A DNA stretch of 64,000 bases from Bacillus sp. NP157 (GCA_018889975.1 CP076546.1:558001-622000), one strand, 5' to 3'; positions 29,023 through 37,525 are shown, counted from the stretch's first letter. The notes: generated by a model from the sequence alone, not told the origin. Numbers and translations are program-made.

Positions 29023-29919
29023 CTTCGCCGTCCGGGCCCGCGTCACCCGGCTGGCCGTCTCCTTGCCCAGTTGGGCTGCCAGCCACGCGCCGACCTGGAC
29101 GAGCTTGTCGAGGTCGACGCCGGTGGCCATGCCCATGCCGTGCAGCATGTAGGCGACGTCTTCGCTGGCGACGTTGCCGGTGGCGCCCTTCGCATACGGG
29201 CAGCCGCCGGTGCCGGATACGGCGCTGTCGACGACGCGTACGCCTTCCTCGAGGCAGGCGAGGATGTTGGCGAGGGCCTGGCCATAGGTGTCGTGGAAGT
29301 GCACGGCGAGGGCGGCCATCGGCACCTCGGACGCGACCGCGTGCAGCATCGCGCGGGCCTTCGCGGGGGTGCCGACGCCGATGGTGTCGCCCAGCGATAC
29401 CTCGTGGCAGCCCAACTCGTGCAGGCGCTTCGCCACGCGGACCACGTCGGCGACGGGGACCTCGCCCTGGTAAGGGCAGCCGAGCACCGTCGACACGTAG
29501 CCGCGTACGGCGACGCCATCGGCGCGTGCCCGTTCCATCACCGGGACGAAGCGGTCAATCGATGCGTCGATGCTGGCGTTGATGTTCTTCTGGTTGAACG
29601 CCTCGGAGGCGGCCGTGAACACGGCGACCTCGCTGGCGCCGACCTCGCGGGCACGCTCATAGCCCTGCAGGTTGGGCACGAGCACGGGATAGACGACGTC
29701 GGGCGCCTTGCGGATGGCGCGGAAGACCTCGGCGGCATCGGCCAGCTGCGGCACCCACTTCGGGCTGACGAAACTGGTGGCCTCGATCGTCTGCAGGCCG
29801 GTGTCGGAAAGGCGGTCGATCAGCTCGATCTTCACCGCCGCGGGCAGCATCGCCTTTTCGTTCTGCAAGCCATCGCGCGGGCCGACTTCGACGATGCGGA
29901 CATGGTTGGACGGGGACAT
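29020..29919 (-). CDS. Hydroxymethylglutaryl-CoA lyase
   Basis: Cleaves 3-hydroxy-3-methylglutaryl-CoA to acetoacetate and acetyl-CoA, the last step of leucine catabolism (liuE/mvaB type). 299 residues. Signatures: VEVGPRDGLQNEK near the N-terminus, ATSFVSPKWVPQ, the metal ligands in HFHDTYGQ, and the catalytic-cysteine loop SGTGGCPYAKGATGN. It starts 12 bp after the carboxylase biotin subunit ends, so the two are probably cotranscribed. Confidence 0.96.
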   Translation of the reverse strand: MSPSNHVRIVEVGPRDGLQNEKAMLPAAVKIELIDRLSDTGLQTIEATSFVSPKWVPQLADAAEVFRAIRKAPDVVYPVLVPNLQGYERAREVGASEVAVFTAASEAFNQKNINASIDASIDRFVPVMERARADGVAVRGYVSTVLGCPYQGEVPVADVVRVAKRLHELGCHEVSLGDTIGVGTPAKARAMLHAVASEVPMAALAVHFHDTYGQALANILACLEEGVRVVDSAVSGTGGCPYAKGATGNVASEDVAYMLHGMGMATGVDLDKLVQVGAWLAAQLGKETASRVTRARTAK

Positions 29920-29931
29920 GCGTAGCTCCGG

Positions 29932-31926
29932 TCAGGCCGATTCGGCGAAGCGGACGAGGACGCTGTCGGCGTCCACGAAATCGCCTTGCACGGCCGAGAT
30001 GGACTCGATGAGGCCGGCACGCGGCGCCTTCAAGGCTAGTTCCATCTTCATCGCTTCCATCACCAGCAGTTCCTGGCCTTCCTCGACGGTGTCGCCCACG
30101 GCGGCGCGGACCAGCACGATGCGTCCGGGCATGGGTGCCACGACCTGGCGGGCATGGCTGCCGGCGGTGCCCGCCCAGGCAAACGCGGGCGCGCGCTCGA
30201 ACAGCCAGCGGCGGCCTTCGGCGTCGTGCACGCGAACCCGCGGGCCGTCGGCCTGGAGGGGGATGCGCCGGGCCTGCCCGTCGAAACGCGCCGACAGGGC
30301 GCCGTCGGCAAGCCGCGCACCGTCGACGGTGCAGGTCGCGTCGCCGTGGCGGAGCACGTAATGGCCGGCATGGCCGTGCGCGTCCACCTCGTGGCGCACG
30401 TCGCCTTCCTGCAGCGCCATCACGCGCTTGCCGGGATGGCCCAGTCGCCACGCATCGGCGCCGCCCCAGGGAGAATGCGGGTCGCTGGCGACGTTAAGCG
30501 GCGTGGCTTCGTCGGCCATCAGCAGGGCGACGGCGGCGGCGAAGCGCTCGGTATCGCCGGCCTTCGTGTTGCCCGCAAGGAATTCTTCGAGATGGCGATC
30601 GAGGTAGCCCGTGTCGATGCGGCCTTCGACCACCACCGGATGGCGGACCAGGCGCTCGAGGAAGGCGACATTGGACTTCGGGCCCACGATGTTGACCTGG
30701 GCCAGCGCCGCGCGCAGTCGCTCCAGCGCATCGACACGGTCTTCGCCGTAGACGATCAGCTTGGCGATCATCGGGTCGTAGAAGATCGTCACGGTGTCGC
30801 CGGCGACCACGCCACCGTCGAGCCGGACATGCCGTGAAGGAGTGGGCAGCGACAGCGACAGCAGCTTGCCGGAGCCGGGCAGGAAGTTGGCTTCCGGGTC
30901 TTCCGCGTAGAGGCGAACCTCGATGGCGTGGCCGTGCGCCTTGACCTGCTCCTGCACCAGCGGCAGGGCTTCGCCGGCGGCGACGCGCAGCTGCCATTCG
31001 ACCAGATCGAGCCCCAGCGTCTCCTCGGTCACCGGGTGTTCCACCTGCAGGCGCGTGTTCATCTCCATGAAGAAGAACTCGCCGTCCTGGCCGACGATGA
31101 ATTCGACGGTGCCGGCGCCGACGTAGTCCACCGCGCGTGCGGCGGCGACGGCCGCGTCGCCCATGCGGGCGCGGCGCGTGGCATCGAGGAAGGGCGAGGG
31201 CGTTTCCTCCAGCACCTTCTGGTAACGGCGCTGGGCGGAGCACTCGCGTTCGTTGAGGTGGATGATGTTGCCGTGAGTGTCGCCGAACACCTGGAATTCG
31301 ATGTGTCGCGGATGCTCGACGTAGCGTTCGAGGATCACCCGCGTGTCGCCGAACGCGTTCGCCGCTTCGCGCTGGGCCGATGCCAGCGCCTCGGCGAAGC
31401 CCGCCGCATCGCGGACGATGCGCATCCCCTTGCCGCCGCCGCCCGAGGCGGCCTTGATCATCAGCGGGAAGCCCGTTCGCGCAGCCTCCGCGGCGAGCGT
31501 CGCCGGATCCTGGTCGGCACCGTGATAGCCCGGCACCAGCGGCACCGCGTGCTGCTCCATCAGCGCCTTCGCCGCGGCCTTGGAGCCCATGGCGTCGATG
31601 CTCTCCGGGCGCGGCCCGATGAAGGCGATGCCGGCGGCGGTGCAGGCGCGTGCGAATTCAGTGTTTTCGGAGAGGAACCCGTAGCCCGGATGGATGGCCT
31701 GGGCGCCCGTCTTCAGCGCGACCTCGATGATCGCCTCGCCGCGCAGGTAGGACTCGGCGGGGCGGGGGCCGCCGATGGGCCAGGCCTCGTCGGCCAGCCG
31801 CACGTGCTGGGCGTCGGCGTCCGCGGTGGAATAGACGGCGACGGTGCGGATGCCCAGGCGGCGGCAGGTCCGGATCACGCGGCAGGCAATTTCGCCGCGG
31901 TTGGCGATCAGAATGCAGTCGAACAT
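29932..31926 (-). CDS. Acyl-CoA carboxylase biotin-carrying subunit (methylcrotonyl-CoA carboxylase alpha)
   Basis: 664-residue biotin carboxylase plus biotin carboxyl carrier protein (liuD/mccA type). N-terminal ILIANRGEIACRVIRTCR, ATP-grasp region with KAASGGGGKGMR, EMNTRLQVEHPVTE, and the C-terminal biotinyl domain with EAMKM, biotinylated Lys627. Size and the adjacent HMG-CoA lyase favour methylcrotonyl-CoA in leucine breakdown; propionyl- or acetyl-CoA subunits are architecturally similar. The carboxyltransferase beta subunit that it needs is not in the window. Confidence 0.93.
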   Translation of the reverse strand: MFDCILIANRGEIACRVIRTCRRLGIRTVAVYSTADADAQHVRLADEAWPIGGPRPAESYLRGEAIIEVALKTGAQAIHPGYGFLSENTEFARACTAAGIAFIGPRPESIDAMGSKAAAKALMEQHAVPLVPGYHGADQDPATLAAEAARTGFPLMIKAASGGGGKGMRIVRDAAGFAEALASAQREAANAFGDTRVILERYVEHPRHIEFQVFGDTHGNIIHLNERECSAQRRYQKVLEETPSPFLDATRRARMGDAAVAAARAVDYVGAGTVEFIVGQDGEFFFMEMNTRLQVEHPVTEETLGLDLVEWQLRVAAGEALPLVQEQVKAHGHAIEVRLYAEDPEANFLPGSGKLLSLSLPTPSRHVRLDGGVVAGDTVTIFYDPMIAKLIVYGEDRVDALERLRAALAQVNIVGPKSNVAFLERLVRHPVVVEGRIDTGYLDRHLEEFLAGNTKAGDTERFAAAVALLMADEATPLNVASDPHSPWGGADAWRLGHPGKRVMALQEGDVRHEVDAHGHAGHYVLRHGDATCTVDGARLADGALSARFDGQARRIPLQADGPRVRVHDAEGRRWLFERAPAFAWAGTAGSHARQVVAPMPGRIVLVRAAVGDTVEEGQELLVMEAMKMELALKAPRAGLIESISAVQGDFVDADSVLVRFAESA

Positions 31927-32115
31927 GGGGCTCCCGGCGGGACGGCGATGGGGTGGGGAAAAGCGAGAAAACTAGCAGATCCGGGCCGACTGGCGGGTTG
32001 CGGCGCAGCATCCGGAGGCCTCCGGATTTGCACCGCGGCGGCGCCTCCCCTAGCCTTGGAACCACGCCGGGGACGCCCTATGTCTCCCATCCCCCTCCCA
32101 GAACGAGATTTTTTC

Positions 32116-32598
32116 ATGCAGATCGGCAATCGCAACGTCGTTTCCTTCCACTACACGCTGACCGACGACCAGGGCAACGTCATCGACAGCTCGGAAGGTC
32201 GCGAGCCGCTGGCCTACATCCATGGCGAAGGCCATATCGTCCCGGGCCTCGAAAAGGCGCTCGAAGGCCGCCAGGCTGGCGACCAGTTCAAGGTCGACGT
32301 GACCCCGGAAGAAGGCTACGGCCTGCGCCATGACGAACTGATCCAGGTCGTGCCGCGCGCCGCCTTCCAGGGCGTCGAAAACCTCGAGCCGGGCATGCAG
32401 TTCCAGGGCCGCAACGACCAGGGCAGCATCAACGTCACCGTGTCGAAGATCGAAGGCGACAACGTCACCGTCGACGGCAACCACCCGCTCGCCGGCCAGA
32501 CCCTGCACTTCGCCGTGGAAATCACCAACGTCCGCGAAGCGTCGGAAGAAGAGCTGTCGCACGGCCACGTGCACGGCGAGGGTGGGCATCACCACTAA
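32116..32598 (+). CDS. slyD: FKBP-type peptidyl-prolyl isomerase SlyD
   Basis: Cytosolic prolyl isomerase and chaperone, 160 residues. FKBP part with VVSFHYTLTDDQGNVIDSS, the inserted-flap domain (about 70-125) and a closing VEITNVREAS. The C-terminal tail is His-rich (HGHVHGEGGHHH), as in metal-binding SlyD that helps nickel delivery, though shorter. ATG 32116 gives the family start MQIGNRNVV; an in-frame ATG at 32080 is less likely. Divergent from the carboxylase gene. A heptamer inverted repeat starts right at its stop codon. Confidence 0.94.
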   Translation: MQIGNRNVVSFHYTLTDDQGNVIDSSEGREPLAYIHGEGHIVPGLEKALEGRQAGDQFKVDVTPEEGYGLRHDELIQVVPRAAFQGVENLEPGMQFQGRNDQGSINVTVSKIEGDNVTVDGNHPLAGQTLHFAVEITNVREASEEELSHGHVHGEGGHHH

Positions 32599-32711
32599 GA
32601 GTAGAGCGTACCGGGTACCGGGTATCGAGAAGCGGGTAAGAGCGAACAAACGTCGCTCTTCGCTCCCACTCGATACCCGGTACTCGAAACTCGAAACGCT
32701 CTAAGACGCTC
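32599..32711. repeat. Heptamer-built inverted repeat, copy 3
   Basis: It fills the whole gap between the converging slyD and pldA stop codons. Left arm units include GCGTACC, GGGTACC, GGGTATC; right arm units include ACTCGAT, ACCCGGT, ACTCGAA twice, ACGCTCT. The arms are complementary, so it could act as a shared terminator structure. Confidence 0.75.
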
Positions 32712-33779
32712 TCAGTACCAATCAAGCAACGACACACCCACGCCCAAATACGTGGCCCGGTGGTTGTAATCGATCATGCTTTCGCCGTAGCCGTTGAACA
32801 CTTCCAGGTAGCCGCGGAGGTTGTTGACGACGGGGAAGCTCCACGTGCCGCGTAGCGAGCCGTGGGAACGGTCGCCGCTGCGGAACGAATGGCGTGCCGT
32901 GAGGCCGAATTCGTTGCTGCCCATCTCGTGCACGACCTGGATTTCGCCGCGACCCATGTAGTCCTGGATATCCGGGTTGTCGTCGTCCTTGCGGGCTTCG
33001 GGAATGCGCCACCACGGGCGCAGCATCACCGTCCAGCCTTCGCGTTCGAAGCCAAAGTCAGCCACGACGCGGTTCCAGCTGCGCGAGAGCGGATCGGGGC
33101 GGCCGTTGGACTGGTGGTTGATGCCGATGTCGACCATCCGGCCATTCCAGCCGAAGATATCGTAATGCGTGGCGAACACGAGCAGTGCTTCCGGCTCGTA
33201 GTTGGTTTCGCGGAACGGGCGCGAATTGTCCTTGTTGTAGACCTGCCAGCGGGACGACTGGGTGTAGCCCACCCACAGGTCGCCGTTGTCGCCGAACAGG
33301 TTTTCGATCGCCTTGGTTTTCAGGCTGATCTGGAACTTTGCCTCGACATTGTCCAGCTGCTGCGGAGCCGGCACCGTGTGGTCGGGCGCGGGGCTGTGCG
33401 GCGTGTTGTTCTGGTTGGTCGTGCCAAAGAAGGGCAGAACGTACGTCGGCTTGTAGCCGCGCAGGTTGAGCGTGCCCAGCTTGGATTCGGGCGACAGCTC
33501 CCAGCGGCTATCGAGCAGCGATAGCGGACGCGCGACATTGCCCGATTCACGGGTGGCGAGGTCGACGCTGACCGAATTACCCTTGGCATCCTCTTTTTTC
33601 ACAGCCTGCGGCATCTGCGTCCGGCCGACGGCCTTGTCGTAGCAGAGCAGGCGCTGCGAGTCCGTTTCGATCGCCGAGCACGCGCGGATATCGGTCGGGC
33701 TCGGATTCTGCGCCAGCGCGGCGCCGGCGTGCAGACACGCCAAGGCGCCCAGCGCGCCCATGGCATAGGTACGTTTCAT
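32712..33779 (-). CDS. pldA: Outer membrane phospholipase A (OMPLA)
   Basis: Outer-membrane beta-barrel phospholipase A1/A2 that hydrolyses phospholipids misplaced in the outer leaflet. 355 residues; signal peptide to about residue 23 (HAGAALAQ). Catalytic residues His222, Ser224 (GINHQSNGRP) and Asn236 (SRSWNRV) keep the 142/144/156 spacing of the E. coli enzyme. Barrel strands alternate to the C-terminal aromatic LLDWY. The N-terminal ~80 residue extension with CSAIETDSQRLLCYDKA is typical of Xanthomonas-type enzymes. A hairpin in the leader overlaps the ribosome binding site. Confidence 0.95.
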   Translation of the reverse strand: MKRTYAMGALGALACLHAGAALAQNPSPTDIRACSAIETDSQRLLCYDKAVGRTQMPQAVKKEDAKGNSVSVDLATRESGNVARPLSLLDSRWELSPESKLGTLNLRGYKPTYVLPFFGTTNQNNTPHSPAPDHTVPAPQQLDNVEAKFQISLKTKAIENLFGDNGDLWVGYTQSSRWQVYNKDNSRPFRETNYEPEALLVFATHYDIFGWNGRMVDIGINHQSNGRPDPLSRSWNRVVADFGFEREGWTVMLRPWWRIPEARKDDDNPDIQDYMGRGEIQVVHEMGSNEFGLTARHSFRSGDRSHGSLRGTWSFPVVNNLRGYLEVFNGYGESMIDYNHRATYLGVGVSLLDWY

Positions 33780-33787
33780 GCGGTGTT

Positions 33788-33819
33788 ACTCCTTCAAGCC
33801 CCTGCTTGGACGAAGGAGT
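33788..33819 (-). promoter_or_regulatory. Hairpin overlapping the pldA ribosome binding site
   Basis: On the minus strand ACTCCTT (33819 leftward) pairs with AAGGAGT (33794-33788), extended by CAAGC/GCTTG around an AGGG loop with one bulge. The right arm contains the Shine-Dalgarno GGAGT, 8 bases before the ATG. The structure would hide the ribosome binding site. Inference from complementarity only. Confidence 0.5.
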
Positions 33820-33914
33820 TTATCTGCCGCAAATGTGTGAAAAACGTGTTTAGCGCAACTTCGTGCGACGCGGGCCCAGGATCGGGCCCGCGCCGGGGGT
33901 GAAGCGTTCAGTCG

Positions 33915-34490
33915 TTACTCACCGCCACCTGCACCCGAGTGGGCAACCCACTTGGTGTACTCGGCCTTGCTGATCCGGCCGTCGCGGTTGCTGTCGGCGT
34001 ACTGGAAGTCGTTCGCCAGCAACGGATAGGCCGAAGCCTGTTCAGGCGTGATCGACGCCTTGCCGCCGGAAAGCGTCTTGAAGTCCGGCGCCGGGCCGGC
34101 CGGCTTGGCCGCTGCCGGACCACTGTTCACCGAGACCTGGCCCTGCGGCGTGGGCATGCTCGTGCCGCTGGTCATGCCGGTATCGCCCGGCGGCGGGGGA
34201 GGCGTCGGCGGGCCAGGCGGCATGGGTGCCGGCGGGCCGGGCGGCGGCGGGGGCGGCGGCGGTGCATCGCCGGCCGGGGGCGGCATCGCCGGATCCGGAG
34301 CCTGGGTGGTGGTCGGCGTATCGCTCGGCGGCGGCGGGGGCGTGGCTTCACCCGGCGGCGGAGGCGGCACGGTCTGGCCCGCGGGCGGAGGCGGCAACGG
34401 CGGGTTGTTAGGCATGGTGGACTGTGCGAACGCAGTGCCTGCCAGGAGCAATGATGCGCCGAAGGCAACGGCGCGTACTTGCATCTTCAT
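33915..34490 (-). CDS. Exported proline-rich EF-hand protein
   Basis: 191 residues from ATG 34490, preceded by the strong GAGAGGAGG. Signal peptide (AFGASLLLAGTAFAQ); then about 95 residues dominated by proline runs (PPPPP blocks with Gly, Thr, Ala); then a globular tail with one canonical EF-hand loop, DSNRDGRISKAEY, near residue 170. It is probably a periplasmic or surface calcium-binding protein; a second degenerate EF-hand may lie before the visible one. Function unknown. The proline runs could make translation EF-P dependent. Confidence 0.8.
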   Translation of the reverse strand: MKMQVRAVAFGASLLLAGTAFAQSTMPNNPPLPPPPAGQTVPPPPPGEATPPPPPSDTPTTTQAPDPAMPPPAGDAPPPPPPPPGPPAPMPPGPPTPPPPPGDTGMTSGTSMPTPQGQVSVNSGPAAAKPAGPAPDFKTLSGGKASITPEQASAYPLLANDFQYADSNRDGRISKAEYTKWVAHSGAGGGE

Positions 34491-34607
34491 CGAAAAGCCT
34501 CCTCTCGTGGACGTGGTGGGGCATCGCGAGGCGGTGCTTCGCGACATCATTGCCGACGCTAGCAAGGGGCGATTTAATGGCTGCCCAACTGCTGGAAGGC
34601 CTCCACC

Positions 34608-35876
34608 GTGGCATCACGCGTATCCGACGGCACCTCCACGGGGAGCGTGGTCCGGCTTTCGCCGCGCTCCGCGCAACTGCTGCACCTTGCCGCGCAAGGC
34701 CTGTTGAAACGCGCGACGCGCAAGGCGCGCAGGCCCGACGTGCCGGCCACCATCGCCCGGATGGGCATGCTGCAGATCGACACCATCCATGTCGTCGCCC
34801 GCAGCCCGTACATGGTGCTGTTTTCCCGACTGGGTGCCTACCAGGCCGACTGGCTGGACGAAGCGCTCGCGGACGGCCTCCTCGCCGAAGCCTGGGCCCA
34901 CGAAGCCTCGTTCGTGCCCTCGGCGGACTACCACTTCCATCGTGACTACCGGCGCGGGCGGGCAGGACACTGGGCGCACAAGATGGCCGAGCGCACGCAT
35001 GCCGAGGCGCGCGCCGACATGGACGGCTTGCTCGATCGCATCCGCAGGGAAGGTCCCCTGCGTGCCGTGGACTTCGAACGCGATGCGCCGTCCAGCAAGG
35101 GCTGGTGGGGATGGAAGCCGGAGAAGCGCTGGCTGGAGGCGTGGTTCGCCCTGGGCGACCTGATGGTGCTTCGCCGCGACCGCTTCCAGCGTGTGTACGA
35201 CCTGGCCGAGCGTGTCGTGGCGCGCTGGCCGGAGCCGATGCCCTCCGGCCAGCAGGACGAAGCCGCGGTACGCACCCATTTCATCGAGCGCAGCGTGCAT
35301 GCGCTCGGCATCGCGCGTGCGCGCTGGATCGCGGACTATTACCGGCTCAAGCCGCGGGTCACCGACGACGAACTGCTGCCGCTGGTTGCCGATGGCACGC
35401 TCATCCGTGTCGACGTGGAGGGGTGGGACGAACCCGGGTATGTGCACGCCGACCATGCCGGCCTGCTTGACCAGGCCGTGGGCAACACGTTGCGGGCCAC
35501 GCGCACGACGCTGCTGTCGCCGTTCGATCCGGTCGTCTGGGATCGCGCACGCGCCATCGACCTGTTCGACTTTGAGTACACGCTGGAATGCTATACGCCG
35601 GCGCCGAAGCGGCGGTACGGCTATTACGTGCTGCCGATCCTGCATCGCGGCCGCCTGGTCGGGCGGCTCGACGCCAAGGCGCACCGCAGCGCCGGGCTGT
35701 TCCAGGTGTTGGGCGTCTGGCTGGAGGAGGGCGTCGCGCCGACGCCGGCGGTGATCTCGGGCATCGCATCGGCGATCTGCGAATGCGCGACGTGGCATGG
35801 CACGCCGCGGGTTGCCGTGGAAGGTGCGCAACCGCGCGGGCTGGCTGCCCAGCTCAACCGGGCGTGCAAGGGCTGA
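34608..35876 (+). CDS. YcaQ/AlkX-like winged-helix DNA glycosylase
   Basis: 422-residue member of the HTH_42 / YcaQ family, whose characterised members excise alkylated bases and unhook interstrand crosslinks. Winged-helix repeats occupy most of the protein. The catalytic-region motif reads MLQIDTIHVVARSPYMVLFSRLG, with Gln56 and Asp58 giving the Q-x-D form I associate with E. coli YcaQ (the Streptomyces AlkZ form is Q-x-Q). Further segments: GWWGWKPEKRWLEAWFALGDLM and LLSPFDPVVWDRARAIDLFDFEYTLECYTPAPKR (in parts, 300-345). Start GTG 34608 after GGAAGG. Substrate by family inference. Confidence 0.87.
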   Translation: MASRVSDGTSTGSVVRLSPRSAQLLHLAAQGLLKRATRKARRPDVPATIARMGMLQIDTIHVVARSPYMVLFSRLGAYQADWLDEALADGLLAEAWAHEASFVPSADYHFHRDYRRGRAGHWAHKMAERTHAEARADMDGLLDRIRREGPLRAVDFERDAPSSKGWWGWKPEKRWLEAWFALGDLMVLRRDRFQRVYDLAERVVARWPEPMPSGQQDEAAVRTHFIERSVHALGIARARWIADYYRLKPRVTDDELLPLVADGTLIRVDVEGWDEPGYVHADHAGLLDQAVGNTLRATRTTLLSPFDPVVWDRARAIDLFDFEYTLECYTPAPKRRYGYYVLPILHRGRLVGRLDAKAHRSAGLFQVLGVWLEEGVAPTPAVISGIASAICECATWHGTPRVAVEGAQPRGLAAQLNRACKG

Positions 35877-35911
35877 GCGACCGGGAGGCCCGGCCGCTCA
35901 CGGTGCGCAGG

Positions 35912-36388
35912 TCAGCGGGTCGACGCAGGCGCCGGAGTGTCGGCGCACGACTTACCGTGCAGCGCATCCTTCAGCTGGCTAGCCAGCGAGACGCAGCGGT
36001 TCTGCAACTGGTCGCGCATGTCCGGGTCCTGCGACTGGCGGAGCAGGCTGGTGCGCATCATTTCGTAGCGCGGTTCGATCTGGTCGCGGGCAAAGATGCC
36101 AGCGGCGAGATGGCAGCTCTTGTAGCTGGCGAGGTATTCGTCGCACGAGGCAATGCCGGTGCTATCCGGCAGCGGACCGGCCTTCGCGGCGGCGGCAGCC
36201 GTGGTGCCGGTCTTCTTCGCGGCCGGCGTGCTCGTGACCGAGGTGGTCGCCGTGCGCGGCTTCGCGGTGCTGGACGGGGCAGCCGTCACGGTCTGGGTGG
36301 CGGTCGGCTTCGGCTTGTTGTCCGAACAGCCAGCGAGCGCGATGGCGGCGAAGGCCAGCGGAGCGAGGTATTGAATGGCGGTTTTCAT
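35912..36388 (-). CDS. Small lipoprotein of unknown function
   Basis: 158 residues with a lipoprotein signal peptide (lipobox ALAGC, Cys21). A ~50 residue Thr/Ala/Lys-rich low-complexity linker follows, then a ~75 residue helical domain with four cysteines (SCDEYLASYKSCHLAAG, NRCVSLASQ, KSCADT), suggesting disulphides in the periplasm. Not recognised beyond this. It stands alone; the upstream region also serves the cold-shock gene on the other strand. Confidence 0.78.
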   Translation of the reverse strand: MKTAIQYLAPLAFAAIALAGCSDNKPKPTATQTVTAAPSSTAKPRTATTSVTSTPAAKKTGTTAAAAAKAGPLPDSTGIASCDEYLASYKSCHLAAGIFARDQIEPRYEMMRTSLLRQSQDPDMRDQLQNRCVSLASQLKDALHGKSCADTPAPASTR

Positions 36389-36711
36389 GGCAGGTCGGTC
36401 CCCCTTGTGGATCCTGGCTCGTAGTGTGCGTCAAATCGCACCGGGGGGTGCGACGCGACCAACGATTTGCCTGAACAGGGGTGAACGTGGCGTTATCGAA
36501 CCACGACGAAAAACCCGGCATCGCTATTTCTCGCTGGTGAGGGTATGATCCGCCCGCTGTGTTTGCCGGGGTCATAGAGTTACGTTGACCCGATGCCGCT
36601 GATCACGGATCTGCCACATCGCTTCGCTCCTCGCGTTTCCTTGCACACCAGTAAGCGGCAGCTTATTCCTAAGTTGCTGGTTCAATTAGTTATTTCGTTT
36701 GGAGTGTTACT
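36389..36711. other. 323 bp region: lipoprotein promoter side and cold-shock leader
   Basis: The left third belongs to the lipoprotein gene upstream region. The right part is the long untranslated leader typical of cspA-type genes (see 36544-36711). No gene is visible. Confidence 0.6.
36544..36711 (+). promoter_or_regulatory. Promoter and conserved 5' leader of the first cold-shock gene
   Basis: A -10-like TATGAT (36544-36549) is followed by CTGTGT, TGACCCGATG (36586-36595), CATCGC (36617-36622) and CCAGTAAG (36648-36655). The same blocks occur in the same order before the second cold-shock gene, with the first two exactly 31 bp apart in both. The AT-rich end leads into the start codon. This is consistent with a structured, temperature-responsive leader. 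Confidence 0.6.
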
Positions 36712-36921
36712 ATGTCGGATCGTGAGATCGGCACCGTTAAGTGGTTCAACGACGCGAAGGGCTTCGGCTTCATCTCGCGCGAGAACGGCCCGGACGTTTT
36801 CGTCCATTTCCGCGCTATCCAGGGCAACGGCTTCAAGTCGCTGGCCGAAGGCGAGAAGGTTTCCTTCAAGGTCGTGAACGGCCAGAAGGGTCTGCAGGCT
36901 GAGGAAGTCCAGAAGGCGTAA
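36712..36921 (+). CDS. Cold-shock protein (CspA family)
   Basis: 69-residue single-strand nucleic acid binding OB-fold protein that melts RNA structure and affects transcription and translation, in the cold or constitutively. RNP1 KGFGFI and RNP2 VFVHF are intact; [14 protein letters not shown] is the family start. Start ATG 36712. Long leader upstream; intrinsic terminator 30 bp downstream. A close paralogue follows at 37280. Confidence 0.96.
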   Translation: MSDREIGTVKWFNDAKGFGFISRENGPDVFVHFRAIQGNGFKSLAEGEKVSFKVVNGQKGLQAEEVQKA

Positions 36922-36950
36922 GCCCTCGGATATCCGAACCGCATGGAAGA

Positions 36951-36976
36951 AGCCCGGCATCCGCCGGGCTTTTTTT
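36951..36976 (+). terminator. Intrinsic terminator of the first cold-shock gene
   Basis: Perfect 8 bp stem AGCCCGGC / GCCGGGCT with a 4 base loop, followed by six T (36971-36976). Confidence 0.92.
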
Positions 36977-37128
36977 ATGCCCGGCCCCCAGGCCGATCGC
37001 GGCGCGCCTAGGTAGAAATTCCTAAGAAAACGACCGATTTCGCGTTTCCTTCACGTATTTCGACGTGATGGGCGTCAAAAATTCGTCCTATGTAGGCCTT
37101 CCCCTACAGAAACCTCGCCGAATGTGGT

Positions 37129-37279
37129 TATCATCGATCGTACTGTGTCTGCGCGGTCACGCGAGTGACCCGATGTGCGCGCGTTTGCTCACGCTCCATC
37201 GCCTCACCCGGTCCTGCATTCCCAGTAAGTCGCCGGCTCGCGAGCCGGGTTTTCGAGTGTGAGTCTAGAGGTGTGTGTG
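37129..37279 (+). promoter_or_regulatory. Promoter and conserved 5' leader of the second cold-shock gene
   Basis: TATCAT (37129-37134), CTGTGT, TGACCCGATG (37166-37175), CATCGC (37197-37202) and CCAGTAAG (37222-37229) match the first leader in order. A hairpin CCGGCTCGCGAGCCGGG followed by TTTT (37232-37252) precedes the ribosome binding site, and in this leader could act as an attenuator. Confidence 0.6.
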
Positions 37280-37483
37280 ATGGCAACTGGTACGGTTAAG
37301 TGGTTCAACGATGCGAAGGGCTTCGGCTTCATCACCCAGGACGGCGGTGGCCCCGACGTTTTCGTGCATTTCCGTTCTATCCAGGGCAATGGGTTCAAGT
37401 CCCTCCAGGAAGGCCAGAAGGTCGAGTACGAAGTGACCCAGGGCCAGAAGGGCCCGCAGGCTGACAACGTCGTTCCGAAGTAA
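37280..37483 (+). CDS. Cold-shock protein (CspA family), second copy
   Basis: 67-residue cold-shock domain protein, RNP1 KGFGFI and RNP2 VFVHF. Very similar to the protein at 36712 over the first 55 residues (shared [14 protein letters not shown] and [16 protein letters not shown]). The start is ATG 37280 after AGAGGTG; in-frame upstream codons do not fit the family. Its C-terminus ([10 protein letters not shown]) differs. Probably arose by duplication together with the leader. Confidence 0.96.
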   Translation: MATGTVKWFNDAKGFGFITQDGGGPDVFVHFRSIQGNGFKSLQEGQKVEYEVTQGQKGPQADNVVPK

Positions 37484-37525
37484 CGACTTTGCGGCTGGCA
37501 CAGCCAGTCGCTTTGCAGGAACCTT

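Larger units (their letters stand above)
36922..37279. other. 358 bp gap between the two cold-shock genes
   Basis: It holds the terminator at 36951-36976, about 80 bp of AT-richer sequence and then the second conserved cold-shock leader. No gene is visible. Confidence 0.6.

Noticed and set aside
30928-32115. Long plus-strand frame running into slyD
   Set aside because: Antisense to the carboxylase biotin subunit; SlyD homology starts at ATG 32116.
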